This document shows, piece after piece, positions 1-7,657 of a stretch of DNA of 14,481 nucleotides. Every line of letters begins with the position of its first letter. The first letter of the stretch is position 1. The position numbers and the translations under genes were made by a program. A model generated the notes under the pieces. That model was not told the DNA's origin. It did not search any database and was given only the letters and a program-made list of their open reading frames with translations. Source of the DNA: an uncultured Erysipelotrichaceae bacterium (GTDB taxonomy: Bacteria > Bacillota_I > Bacilli_A > RFN20 > CAG-826); NCBI GenBank assembly GCA_902793515.1, contig CADBDO010000014.1:1-14481 (forward strand), written 5' to 3'.

Positions 1-1
1 G

Positions 2-346
2 TTATTTGACCTCCTTGATGTAGTTAAGAATCGAGTTCTTCATGTTGGTCGCCTTTGGAGTGTATTCCGGATGATCTTTGAGAGCGCTCGCGATACGCTT
101 GACGACGATTTCTGGAGCTCTGATCTCAGGGGCTCTCTCATCGACGTTCCAAGTGGCCACTTTGTGGGTCTCGGAGATATCGAAGAAAGGCGGCTGATAA
201 AGGCTATCGACCTCAAGGGCGTTCACGTTACGTGGAGTGAAGGCGTCGCCCTTAGCAGGGATGAGCATGTTCGGTGGGGTGCCTGGGATGGCATTGAGCT
301 TCTCTTTGGTCTCAAGGTCTGGGACGGAGCCAAGGCGGAGCCAAGG
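2..346 (-). pseudogene. oppD: C-terminal part of OppD, out of frame with the main ORF
   Basis: Read in the frame open to the TAA at 2-4, this stretch encodes the typical C-terminal domain of Opp/Dpp ATPases: an AIPGTPPNML segment, PAKGDAF.PRN, PPFF.ISETH and an ATW motif. From established family knowledge, this region follows the H-loop and the HPYTWALL segment in OppD. It has no start codon of its own with a ribosome site; the first ATG (266-268) falls inside the conserved PPN-M motif, so it is a severed tail and not an independent gene. Deleting one of the two 11-bp copies at 325-346 joins it to the upstream ORF as LLGSVPDLETKEKLNAIPG, giving an OppD of about 587 residues. Confidence 0.85.
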
Positions 347-1776
347 AGGGCCCAGGTGTATGGGTGGCGTGGATCGTAGAAGATGTCTTCGGCAGTGCCT
401 TGCTCAACGATCTTGCCAGCGTACATGACGGCGATATCGTCGGCCATATTGGCGACAACACCAAGGTCATGGGTGATGAAGACGATAGAGAGGTTCTTCT
501 CTTTCTTAAGCTTGTTGATGAGCTCGAGGATCTGAGACTGGATGGTGACGTCGAGAGCGGTCGTTGGCTCGTCGCAGATAAGGATTTCTGGGCTCGAGCA
601 AAGGGCGATCGCGATGACGATACGCTGCCTCATGCCGCCAGAGAGCTCGAATGGATATTGGGAGTAACGCTTCTCAGCGTCCTTGATGCCGACTTCCTGG
701 AGCATTCTGACTGCTCTGTGTTTGGCGTCGCTCTTGGTGAGCTCGCTCTTAGAGGCAACCACGGATTCGGCATACTTCTTGAGGATGTCGGAGTGGATGC
801 GGAGCTTTTCTTCTTCGCTTCTGGAAAGAAGTTTCTCAAGATGGGCAAGGAGGGCCTTCGTCGCGGCTTCAAGCTTCTCGCTATAGGCCTCTGGGGTGGT
901 GATGACCTCACGGAGTTTGGCGCGGATGTCGGCTGGAAGGTCATAGAAGTCCTTCACGCCGCACTTCTCCATATACTGGTCGCGCTGCAGGATGAGTTTC
1001 TTTGCGAGTTTGGCGGATTTGCAGAACTCTTTGACGACGGTTGGGAAGACGCTTAAGTCATTGTCTTTCTCAATTGCGATGCCAAGTTCGCAAGCGGCCA
1101 AAGGCTTATAGACCTTCTTGAAGGCTTCTTCGCACTTGGCGAGATCAGCGAAGCCACCGCTGACGATTTCCTTGATGGTTGGGAGAAGGATGTTGATGTT
1201 GTCGGATTGCTTTCTGATTTCTCTTTCGAGAGTGTCCGCGAAAAGGGTGTCGAATTCAGAGAGGTCGATCAAAGTGTCCTTTGGGGTTTCTTCGACGTAC
1301 TTCTCTAAACGTTCCTCTTCCGCTTTATCGGTCTCGGCAAGGAGCCCATTGATGGTCTTAAGGACCTTATTCGCCTCTTTCTTGTCGGCTTTGTGCTTAA
1401 GGACCATGGCCTCGGTAAGCTGCTTACCGACGATCATGATTGGGTTGAGGGAACTGAGAGGATCTTGGAAGATCATCGAGATCTTGACGCCTCTAAGCTT
1501 GGTGAATTCCTCTTCGGAGATCTTGAGGAGGTCTTTGCCATCATAGATGATCTGACCGTCTTCGACGATCTTGTTGTTGGCGAGAATGCCTAAGATGGCC
1601 TTAGAGGTGACTGACTTGCCAGAGCCAGACTCACCGACGATGGCCATTGTCCTTCCTCTATATAAAGGGAAAGAGATGCCACGTACCGCTTTGACGGTGC
1701 CGGAATCGGTTCTGAAAGAGATCCTAAGGTCTCTGACTTCGAGGATTTTCTCGTTATCGATAACTGTTTTCTTCAT
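223..1776 (-). CDS. oppD: Oligopeptide ABC transporter ATPase OppD, frameshifted near its 3' end
   Basis: This is one of the two cytoplasmic ATPases that power oligopeptide import through OppBC. Visible motifs are Walker A GESGSGKS (residues 48-55), Q-loop FQDP (103-106), signature LSGGM (378-382), Walker B ILICDEP (398-404) and H-loop His436. Q-loop and signature are about 275 residues apart, against roughly 70 in ordinary OppD. The extra 200 or so residues (about 130-348) are charged and look helical. The normal reading frame is lost after HPYTWALLGS (471-480): the last 37 residues resemble no OppD, and the ORF ends in TGA while every intact gene here ends in TAA. A perfect 11-bp duplication at 325-346 explains the shift; the true C-terminus continues in another frame to position 2. 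The start ATG lies 3 nt after the oppC stop and has a GAGG ribosome site. It is either a real mutation or an assembly error. Confidence 0.9.
   Translation of the reverse strand: MKKTVIDNEKILEVRDLRISFRTDSGTVKAVRGISFPLYRGRTMAIVGESGSGKSVTSKAILGILANNKIVEDGQIIYDGKDLLKISEEEFTKLRGVKISMIFQDPLSSLNPIMIVGKQLTEAMVLKHKADKKEANKVLKTINGLLAETDKAEEERLEKYVEETPKDTLIDLSEFDTLFADTLEREIRKQSDNINILLPTIKEIVSGGFADLAKCEEAFKKVYKPLAACELGIAIEKDNDLSVFPTVVKEFCKSAKLAKKLILQRDQYMEKCGVKDFYDLPADIRAKLREVITTPEAYSEKLEAATKALLAHLEKLLSRSEEEKLRIHSDILKKYAESVVASKSELTKSDAKHRAVRMLQEVGIKDAEKRYSQYPFELSGGMRQRIVIAIALCSSPEILICDEPTTALDVTIQSQILELINKLKKEKNLSIVFITHDLGVVANMADDIAVMYAGKIVEQGTAEDIFYDPRHPYTWALLGSALAPSQTLRPKRSSMPSQAPHRTCSSLLRATPSLHVT
325..346. 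repeat. Perfect 11-bp tandem duplication in oppD
   Basis: On the plus strand CGGAGCCAAGG occurs twice back to back (325-335 and 336-346), and the flanking bases break the identity. Eleven is not a multiple of three, so the second copy shifts the oppD frame. It lies exactly where the protein stops resembling OppD. Removing one copy yields codons for LLGSVPDLETKEK, which fits the family. Confidence 0.95.
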
Positions 1777-1779
1777 AAC

Positions 1780-3492
1780 TTAGTCCTCGCTTCCTCTTAA
1801 GGTTGTGTTGAATGCGTCACGTAATCCGTTGCCGAATAAGTTGAAACAGATCATGAGCAAGGAGATGACGAGAGATGGGAATAAGAGCATGAACGGGTTC
1901 TCTTTGAGGCCCGCGGCGCTTCCTTCGTTAAGGAGAGAGCCGACGGAGACAAGGCCGCTCGTGGTGAAGTTGACGATGCCAAGGAAGGAGAGAGAAGACT
2001 CTGCGAAGATGATTCCTGGGATCATGAGAACGCTCGAGGTCGTGAGTGTGCCTGCCGCATTCGGAAGGATGTGCCTGAAGATGAGTCGAGGGTCCTTCGC
2101 GCCTAAGGTTCTTGAGGCAAGGACGTATTCCTGGCCCTTGAAACGATAGAACTGCATACGGGTCGTTCCTGCCGTCCCTACCCAGCCTGAATAGACGAAG
2201 GCGACAAAGAAGGAAAGGATGATGATGCCCGATGATCCGATTGCTGCACGCAAATCGGCGTTACCCGTGAACTGAATCGCGCATATCGAAAGGATGATGA
2301 GCGATGGGATGCAGGAGATGATGTCGGTGACACGCTCCATGATGAGGTCAGCGGTTCCACCATAGTATCCGGAGATCGCGCCCCAGATGAGGCCGATGAT
2401 GAAGTTGATGAGGGAGATGCCGATGCCAAGGAGGAGAGAGAATCCCGTACCTTGGGCAAGACGTAAGAAGAGGTCCTGACCGGCGCTGTTGCAGCCGAAG
2501 AAGTATCTTGGCTCAAAGCCGTTATGGAAGGTGAAGTAATCGTAATAGTCGACGCGGACAGTTATCTTTCCATAGTTCTCTTGGGCGTACACATACTCAT
2601 CGCCATCCATGGCATAGATGGAGATAGGTTTGTTATTCGCGTCGTGTCTGATGACGTAGCTGTTCTGAGAGAAGTTATATGGGGTCGACTCCCTCGAGCC
2701 TAACTGATACCAGATTCTTTGGTTCTGGTTATAGTAGATCGTCATGTAGTCGATGATGTTGCCGATCGTGGTCTCGGTAAGAGAGGTGGTCGTGATACCT
2801 TGATCCTCTGCTTCGTGGAGCTTCTCGGTGAGTTCGGCTCTGTAGTTTTGGAGATAGGTCGTGTAGTCACGGAGAGGCTTCATGATGCCTTTGTCGGTAT
2901 GGTAGATGCCCTTCTCCTTCTCGTATTCGACGAGCTTGCTATATTCCTCTTTGGTGACGTTGATCTCACGGCAGCCGATCGCATAGGAATCGACGCGGAG
3001 CTTGTAATGGGTCTGGATACGGCCAGCGACGGTCTCTTTGACGGTATCGATGTTCTCAACGAGAGGCTCATAGTTGCTGTCGTCGAGCTCAAGGATCTCA
3101 AGGTCCATGTTGTTGTAGCCGGTCTTGACGTCGGTGCCATCCCACCAGCCAAGGTTCATGGCCTTGTTGACTGGGTTGTATGGGAGAGCGTACCTGAAGA
3201 ACGGGTCGCTGAATCCGTTTGGATACTCGGTTGAGTTGACGTGGGCCATTGGCGACACCAAAGGAACGATGATCGCGTAGAGGGCGAGCAAGGCGATGAT
3301 GATGGCCGCGATGATGGAGGCTTTGTTTTTGGCAAAACGCATCATGGCGCCTTTAAGATAAGAGACTGGTTTGGTTTCGAAAGCCTGGTCGTGGAGGTTT
3401 TCGTTGTCCTTCTTCTTGTGGAAGAGCTCAGATGGGATGGCTTTGATGTCCATAGCGGAATCCGTGTTGAAAGTCATGACTTCTTTTTCCAT
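1780..3492 (-). CDS. oppC: Oligopeptide ABC transporter permease OppC with a large extracytoplasmic insertion
   Basis: This is the second membrane subunit of the oligopeptide importer and pairs with OppB to form the channel. A first membrane helix (about 58-80) is followed by some 240 extra residues (about 85-328), polar and rich in Tyr, Asn and Asp, which by topology should face outside. The ordinary OppC core then begins (FFGCNSAGQDLFLRLAQG..SLLLGIGISL), with helices near 352-372, 393-410, 422-440, 485-505 and 535-555. The cytoplasmic EAA loop that contacts the ATPases is present at 455-479 (ASRTLGAKDPRLIFRHILPN). At 570 residues it is nearly twice the usual length of about 300. Its ATG overlaps the oppB stop by one base (TAATG), and a strong GGGAGGTGG site lies inside the end of oppB, which suggests translational coupling. 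Confidence 0.95.
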   Translation of the reverse strand: MEKEVMTFNTDSAMDIKAIPSELFHKKKDNENLHDQAFETKPVSYLKGAMMRFAKNKASIIAAIIIALLALYAIIVPLVSPMAHVNSTEYPNGFSDPFFRYALPYNPVNKAMNLGWWDGTDVKTGYNNMDLEILELDDSNYEPLVENIDTVKETVAGRIQTHYKLRVDSYAIGCREINVTKEEYSKLVEYEKEKGIYHTDKGIMKPLRDYTTYLQNYRAELTEKLHEAEDQGITTTSLTETTIGNIIDYMTIYYNQNQRIWYQLGSRESTPYNFSQNSYVIRHDANNKPISIYAMDGDEYVYAQENYGKITVRVDYYDYFTFHNGFEPRYFFGCNSAGQDLFLRLAQGTGFSLLLGIGISLINFIIGLIWGAISGYYGGTADLIMERVTDIISCIPSLIILSICAIQFTGNADLRAAIGSSGIIILSFFVAFVYSGWVGTAGTTRMQFYRFKGQEYVLASRTLGAKDPRLIFRHILPNAAGTLTTSSVLMIPGIIFAESSLSFLGIVNFTTSGLVSVGSLLNEGSAAGLKENPFMLLFPSLVISLLMICFNLFGNGLRDAFNTTLRGSED

Positions 3493-4676
3493 TATTTGCC
3501 ACCTCCCATTCTGATGCGTGGGTCGACGATGCTATAAGAGATGTCGACGACGATGGTCCCTAATAGACCAATCAAGATATAGAACATTGAAACGAACTGG
3601 AAGACATCGTAGTCAAGGGAGTTGATCGACTGGAGATAGAGACCGCCGACACCGTTGACGTTGAAGATGGCTTCGATGATGAGGGAACCGCTCAAGATGG
3701 AGATGAGTTCGCCAAGCATCATTGGGAAGATCGGGACAAGCGAGTTACGGAAGGCGTGTCTCACGGTCGCTTGAGCGCGGCTAAGACCTTTGGTTCTCGC
3801 AAGTAGCATGAAGTCGCTAGTAAGAACCTCAGTTAATTCCGCACGTGTGTAACGCGCATAACCGGCGATGGAGCCGAAGCACATCGACATGATCGGAAGG
3901 ATGATGGATCTTAAGTAGGCTGGCGAGAAAACGCTGACGTCGCTAGTTGAGGCGGCCAAAGGAGGGAGAACCTGCCAGACATAGCCGAAGAGGTACTGGA
4001 TGACGAAGGCGTATACGAAGCTTGGAACAGAGATGACAAGCATGATGACGACGTTGAGGACGTGGTCATCCCAATGGTTCTTGCGAAGAGCCATGTAGAT
4101 GCCAAGGGCGAGGCCAATCGGTACGCTCACGAGCATGACGTAGATGTTCATGATGACGGTTGGGGCAAGGTGGCTGCCTAAGATGTCAGCTGGGGAAGAG
4201 AGCCATTCGATCTTGTAGGAATAGCCGAATGGATGGTCGGTTCCGCTGAAAAGGTTCTTGATGAAGTTGCCAAGCTGCATGAGGATTGGCATCTTCACGT
4301 AATCGGCGGTCCCATCTTCATTGATGATCTTCAGATATCGGCCTTGAGCGACCATGCTCTCAAAGAAGACGGCAGGGTCTTTCATGCCGGAGTCTGGTCT
4401 ATCAGGAAGGATGCGGACGAGGACGAAACAGATAAGGAAAATGACGAGGAATGTGAAAACCATCAGGAGAAGACGCTTACCGATGTACTTGAGTAAATCG
4501 ATGGTGCTCTTGTTTCTCCAGAAGTTCACAAAACCTCTTTTAAACCTTTCTAAAAAAGGACGATCGGATTCTAATACCAGCTCATCCGAGTGGGCATTAG
4601 AAACATCGAGCGATTTTTTCTCGGGGAGTTCTGTCTCCTCGAGCTCAATATCTTTCTTTTTCTGTTTCTGTTCCAT
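3492..4676 (-). CDS. oppB: Oligopeptide ABC transporter permease OppB
   Basis: This is the first membrane subunit of the peptide importer. The core has about six helices (near 68-90, 172-195, 206-232, 258-275, 314-340 and 358-383) and a cytoplasmic EAA loop at 290-312 (LARTKGLSRAQATVRHAFRNS). The C-terminus VDPRIRMGGGK is typical of OppB. A charged cytoplasmic tail of about 65 residues precedes helix 1; it is rich in Lys and Glu and absent from standard OppB. The loop between helices 1 and 2 is slightly extended. The start has no Shine-Dalgarno sequence, and no better start lies nearby, since the next Met is inside helix 1. A long hairpin lies 33 nt upstream in the gap after oppA. It is co-directional with oppA and overlaps oppC by one base. 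Confidence 0.95.
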   Translation of the reverse strand: MEQKQKKKDIELEETELPEKKSLDVSNAHSDELVLESDRPFLERFKRGFVNFWRNKSTIDLLKYIGKRLLLMVFTFLVIFLICFVLVRILPDRPDSGMKDPAVFFESMVAQGRYLKIINEDGTADYVKMPILMQLGNFIKNLFSGTDHPFGYSYKIEWLSSPADILGSHLAPTVIMNIYVMLVSVPIGLALGIYMALRKNHWDDHVLNVVIMLVISVPSFVYAFVIQYLFGYVWQVLPPLAASTSDVSVFSPAYLRSIILPIMSMCFGSIAGYARYTRAELTEVLTSDFMLLARTKGLSRAQATVRHAFRNSLVPIFPMMLGELISILSGSLIIEAIFNVNGVGGLYLQSINSLDYDVFQFVSMFYILIGLLGTIVVDISYSIVDPRIRMGGGK

Positions 4677-4709
4677 AAGTGTTGATGAATGTTTCTTTAA
4701 CGCAATAAG

Positions 4710-4747
4710 CGCAAGGGCGCCTTTCTAAGGGAAAGGACACCCCTGCG
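4710..4747 (-). promoter_or_regulatory. Intercistronic stem-loop between oppA and oppB
   Basis: In the minus-strand RNA the segment starting CGCAGGGG and ending CCCTTGCG folds into a long hairpin with an inner CCTTTC/GAAAGG stem, a small CCTTA-type loop, a G-U pair or two and one bulged base. No U-tract follows, so it is not a standard terminator. By analogy with other binding-protein operons it could protect the 3' end of the oppA mRNA or lower expression of oppB onward. That role is inferred. Confidence 0.55.
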
Positions 4748-4778
4748 ACTAAATATAGATGTTTAACTAACCGTTAGA

Positions 4779-7592
4779 TTAGTCTTCCCAAGACTTGTAG
4801 ATGTCAGCCAAGTCGTTGTTGTGCTCAGAGCAGAAGGCTTTCCAGTCTTCGTCGTTGTAGTTGAAGCTGAGGAAGCGGATTCCGCCGTATCCGATGAGGT
4901 TGACATAAACCTTGGTGGCGTTCTCGGTCTTAAGACCAAGGAGTGAGGAGGTTCCACGAGCGACAAGTGGGATGGCCTCGAAGCGGTTGATGATGGCGGC
5001 TTCAAGTCCGGCAAGGACGTTGAGCTTGCGGTTGTGGCAGGCGAGGTAATCTTCGTACTCGTCATCGCCTTCCGCGATTTCGTCGCCATATCTGGCTTCG
5101 TTGCAGTCTTCGCTGTCGATCATGTAGCTGTACCAGCCGTGGATGGACTTCCACTCGGTGCCGGAATCGTAGACGCCGTCGTTGTCGCTATCGGTCTGGT
5201 CGATGGTGCCGTCACCGTTCGCGTCAATGCCGACATAGGCTTTGTCCTGTTTGCCAGTGAAGCCGTATTCGCAGCAGTTGGTGAAGTCTTTCTTGCAGTA
5301 GACTTCCATCAAGCCGTATGGGTTGATGGCAGCGCCGCCCCAAGTGGAGAAGATCATGTCGTAGCCACCGTTTCTCGCGGAGGTGTAGTAGTCTTGGTCT
5401 TTGACCATCTCAATGCTGAGGGTGATCTTTTCGTTGGCTTGGAGGACGCCTTCGTTTCTGAGCTTGTCGCTGGCGTCGCTAAGGAGCTGAGTCCAGGCTT
5501 TCTCGATGAACTTGTGGGCAGCGATGGTGTTCTCGCTTTCGTTGTCGTAGACACGGAACTCGATGTGGATGTCATCGTTGGCGTTGAGGTGTCCGGCCGC
5601 GGAGGACTGGAGTTCCTCTTTTAAGCCAAGGGCGACGTATTCGACGGCGAGGGCGTGGTTGTAACCGCAGGAGGTCTCTGGAAGTGGGGCATCCTCACCA
5701 TCAAGGGTGGTTTTGCCAAGCTTGCCATAGACGAGGTTGTAGACGCTCTTGCCTTGTGGGGTGTCTCTGTAGGTGGCACCGGTGCTGTTGTTGGCGAGGT
5801 AGAGGTCGTTGAGAAGACCGGTGAAGCCTTTGGAGCCAGAGGTGGCGCTGGAGGCGAATCCTTTTCTATCTAAGGATAAGGAGAGGCCTTCACGGAAGTT
5901 CTTGTTGCAGAGAACGGTCTTGTTCTTGCCATTTCCATCAAGCTGCTGACGGGAAAGGAGTTTCTTTTCGTCGGTGTTGAAGGAGATCTTCTGGGTGTAG
6001 GACTCGTAGGTCGTGGTGCAGCGGCCGCTGTTGCCATAGCTACGGAAGTCGTTGACGGTGAGATCGATGTCATCAAGACGGCCAGCGAGGAACTCGCTCA
6101 TCGCGGTTTCGTGCTTCTGGATGATCTTGGTTTCGATTTTGTCCATCTGGAACTGGTTTTCGTGTTTGCCATCTTTGTAGCCATACCAGTTATCGTTACG
6201 GACGATGGAGATCTTGTCACCAGCGGTGAAGGTCTCGAGTCTGTATGGGCCGTAGGACTTGTAGTTCTCAGCGGCGTTGGAGGCATAGGTGGTAGCCCAG
6301 CTATTGCCGCCAGGGAGCTTCTTAGAGAGCCTGTCATATAAATCGACGTTGACGAGCCAGTTGCCAGTAAGGGCGAACTTGAGGTTCAAAGCGGTGATGG
6401 AACGGCTGAGGTAGAGACGGATCTTGTAGTCGCCTAAGGCCTTGATGCCGACCTGGTCGAAATCGATTGGATCGCCTTCGTAGGTGTAGACATAGGTGAA
6501 GAGAGGTAACTTCCAAGCCCAGGACTTGCCGGAATCGCCCCTGTTGCGACCAAAGGCTTTGACAACATCTCTGAGGTCCTTTTCAAGAGCGGTCCTGGTA
6601 TAGGTCTCGAGGTTGCTGTCGATCCAGCCATCTTCGGTATTCTTGACGGTCTTGATGTAATCTTTCTGACCAAGGTAGTTGTCGAAGCCATCATTGAAGA
6701 CGTCGAGCTCGAGGTCAACGTTCTGTTCTTTGATGAGGTTGCTGCTGACGCGGTCTGGACGGCCAACCTTCTCAGAAGTTGGATCTTCTGGGTTGACTGG
6801 ACGGAAGACGGTGTCCCAGCTGGTATCTTCGCGGTGATCCTTGTACATCATCATGTAGTAGGAGTACGCGAGGATGATTCTCTGAGCCTGGAGCTTGACG
6901 CCATAGTCATCTCCCATCTGATCGAGGATGGTGTAGAAGGTGGTATCGGCATCGCCACCGATGGTGGTTAAGTAGTCGGTGTACTTGCCGAGGTTAAGGA
7001 AGTAGAAGCCGGAATCATCCGGGACTTCTCCGTTATCCATTTTGTATTTGTAGAATGGCTCAACGGTCTGACGGCCCTGCTTGTAGTAGTTCTCAGCGTT
7101 GCAAAGAACGAGGTTGCTGCCGAAGTAGCCATCAGCGCGGTAGTTGGCGAATTTTGGGGAAAGCTGACGTTCCATGGAATCAACATAATCCTTGGAAGTG
7201 ATCTTCACGCCGTCTTCCCAGCAAGCGTCTGGGTTAAGGGCGATATCCCAAGCCATACCGGCGGTTGGGTTGCCATCGTAGTAGGTCTCGATTTCTTTGT
7301 CGGTCAAGCTTTCGACGGCGTCGACTGGCATCTCAGAAGCCATCTCGGTGACGAATTTGTAACCGTTCTTCTGCTCGTTAAGGATGCAGTCATAGAGACC
7401 GATTTCGCAGAAACCGCTGACGTAGCCTTCGTCGCTGGTTTCCCAGTTATGGACGTTCCAGGTCTTTGGGGAGGTGGAAAGGTAGGTATTGTAGGTGTAG
7501 CCATTCCTCTCTGGCGGTTGGCTGCAGCCTGCAAGAGCGCCAATGCCCATAAGAGCGCCGGCACCCAAGATAAGAATGTTTTGTTTCTTCAT
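4779..7592 (-). CDS. oppA: Oversized oligopeptide-binding lipoprotein OppA (SBP family 5)
   Basis: This is the surface lipoprotein that captures peptides for OppBCDF. A signal peptide with a lipobox (ALAGC, Cys23) opens the protein. Family-5 binding-protein features follow: WxxxLNPDACWEDGVKITSKDYV near 115-136, YGPYRLETFTAGDKISIVRN (447-466) with the following NDNWYG, LCNKNFREGLSLSLDRKGFA (561-580), and YDMIFSTWGGAAINPYG (744-760) near the C-terminus. At 937 residues it is far longer than the usual 500-600; long insertions lie around 175-345 and 765-850. Residues 790-801 (DANGDGTIDQTD) match a calcium-binding EF/dockerin-type loop and run straight into a second Asp-rich loop (801-812). The ribosome site is strong (AAAGGAG). 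It is second in the operon, 65 bp after the lipoprotein gene. Peptide specificity cannot be told from the sequence. Confidence 0.94.
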   Translation of the reverse strand: MKKQNILILGAGALMGIGALAGCSQPPERNGYTYNTYLSTSPKTWNVHNWETSDEGYVSGFCEIGLYDCILNEQKNGYKFVTEMASEMPVDAVESLTDKEIETYYDGNPTAGMAWDIALNPDACWEDGVKITSKDYVDSMERQLSPKFANYRADGYFGSNLVLCNAENYYKQGRQTVEPFYKYKMDNGEVPDDSGFYFLNLGKYTDYLTTIGGDADTTFYTILDQMGDDYGVKLQAQRIILAYSYYMMMYKDHREDTSWDTVFRPVNPEDPTSEKVGRPDRVSSNLIKEQNVDLELDVFNDGFDNYLGQKDYIKTVKNTEDGWIDSNLETYTRTALEKDLRDVVKAFGRNRGDSGKSWAWKLPLFTYVYTYEGDPIDFDQVGIKALGDYKIRLYLSRSITALNLKFALTGNWLVNVDLYDRLSKKLPGGNSWATTYASNAAENYKSYGPYRLETFTAGDKISIVRNDNWYGYKDGKHENQFQMDKIETKIIQKHETAMSEFLAGRLDDIDLTVNDFRSYGNSGRCTTTYESYTQKISFNTDEKKLLSRQQLDGNGKNKTVLCNKNFREGLSLSLDRKGFASSATSGSKGFTGLLNDLYLANNSTGATYRDTPQGKSVYNLVYGKLGKTTLDGEDAPLPETSCGYNHALAVEYVALGLKEELQSSAAGHLNANDDIHIEFRVYDNESENTIAAHKFIEKAWTQLLSDASDKLRNEGVLQANEKITLSIEMVKDQDYYTSARNGGYDMIFSTWGGAAINPYGLMEVYCKKDFTNCCEYGFTGKQDKAYVGIDANGDGTIDQTDSDNDGVYDSGTEWKSIHGWYSYMIDSEDCNEARYGDEIAEGDDEYEDYLACHNRKLNVLAGLEAAIINRFEAIPLVARGTSSLLGLKTENATKVYVNLIGYGGIRFLSFNYNDEDWKAFCSEHNNDLADIYKSWED

Positions 7593-7617
7593 TTTTTTAC
7601 TCCTTTATCGCAGCCAA

Positions 7618-7648
7618 AGGGGACCATTACGATCCCCCTCGGTTTTTT
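7618..7648. other. Small hairpin between the lipoprotein gene and oppA
   Basis: AGGGGA and TCCCCCT (7618-7623 and 7633-7639) form a stem of about five pairs with a nine-base loop. On the plus strand six T follow, which looks like a weak terminator against antisense transcription. On the minus strand no U-run follows, so the operon should read through into oppA. Confidence 0.35.
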
Positions 7649-7657
7649 GTTGTGTGA

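Noticed and set aside
300..346. Programmed ribosomal frameshift in oppD
   Set aside because: A -1 shift would restore the frame, but no slippery heptamer or downstream pseudoknot is seen, and the exact duplication is a sufficient explanation.
364..1056. Long plus-strand ORF of 230 codons opposite oppD
   Set aside because: It lies wholly antisense to conserved OppD sequence, has no ribosome site and no recognisable domain; codon bias of the real gene leaves the opposite frame open.
5034..5624. Plus-strand ORF of 196 codons opposite oppA
   Set aside because: Valine-rich shadow of the conserved OppA C-terminus; no ribosome site or family resemblance.
6500..6560. Walker A motif in OppA (RGDSGKS near residue 351), as reported for the ATP-binding OppA of Mycoplasma hominis
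   Set aside because: The spacing G-x4-G-K-S is not met, and no Walker B partner is evident.
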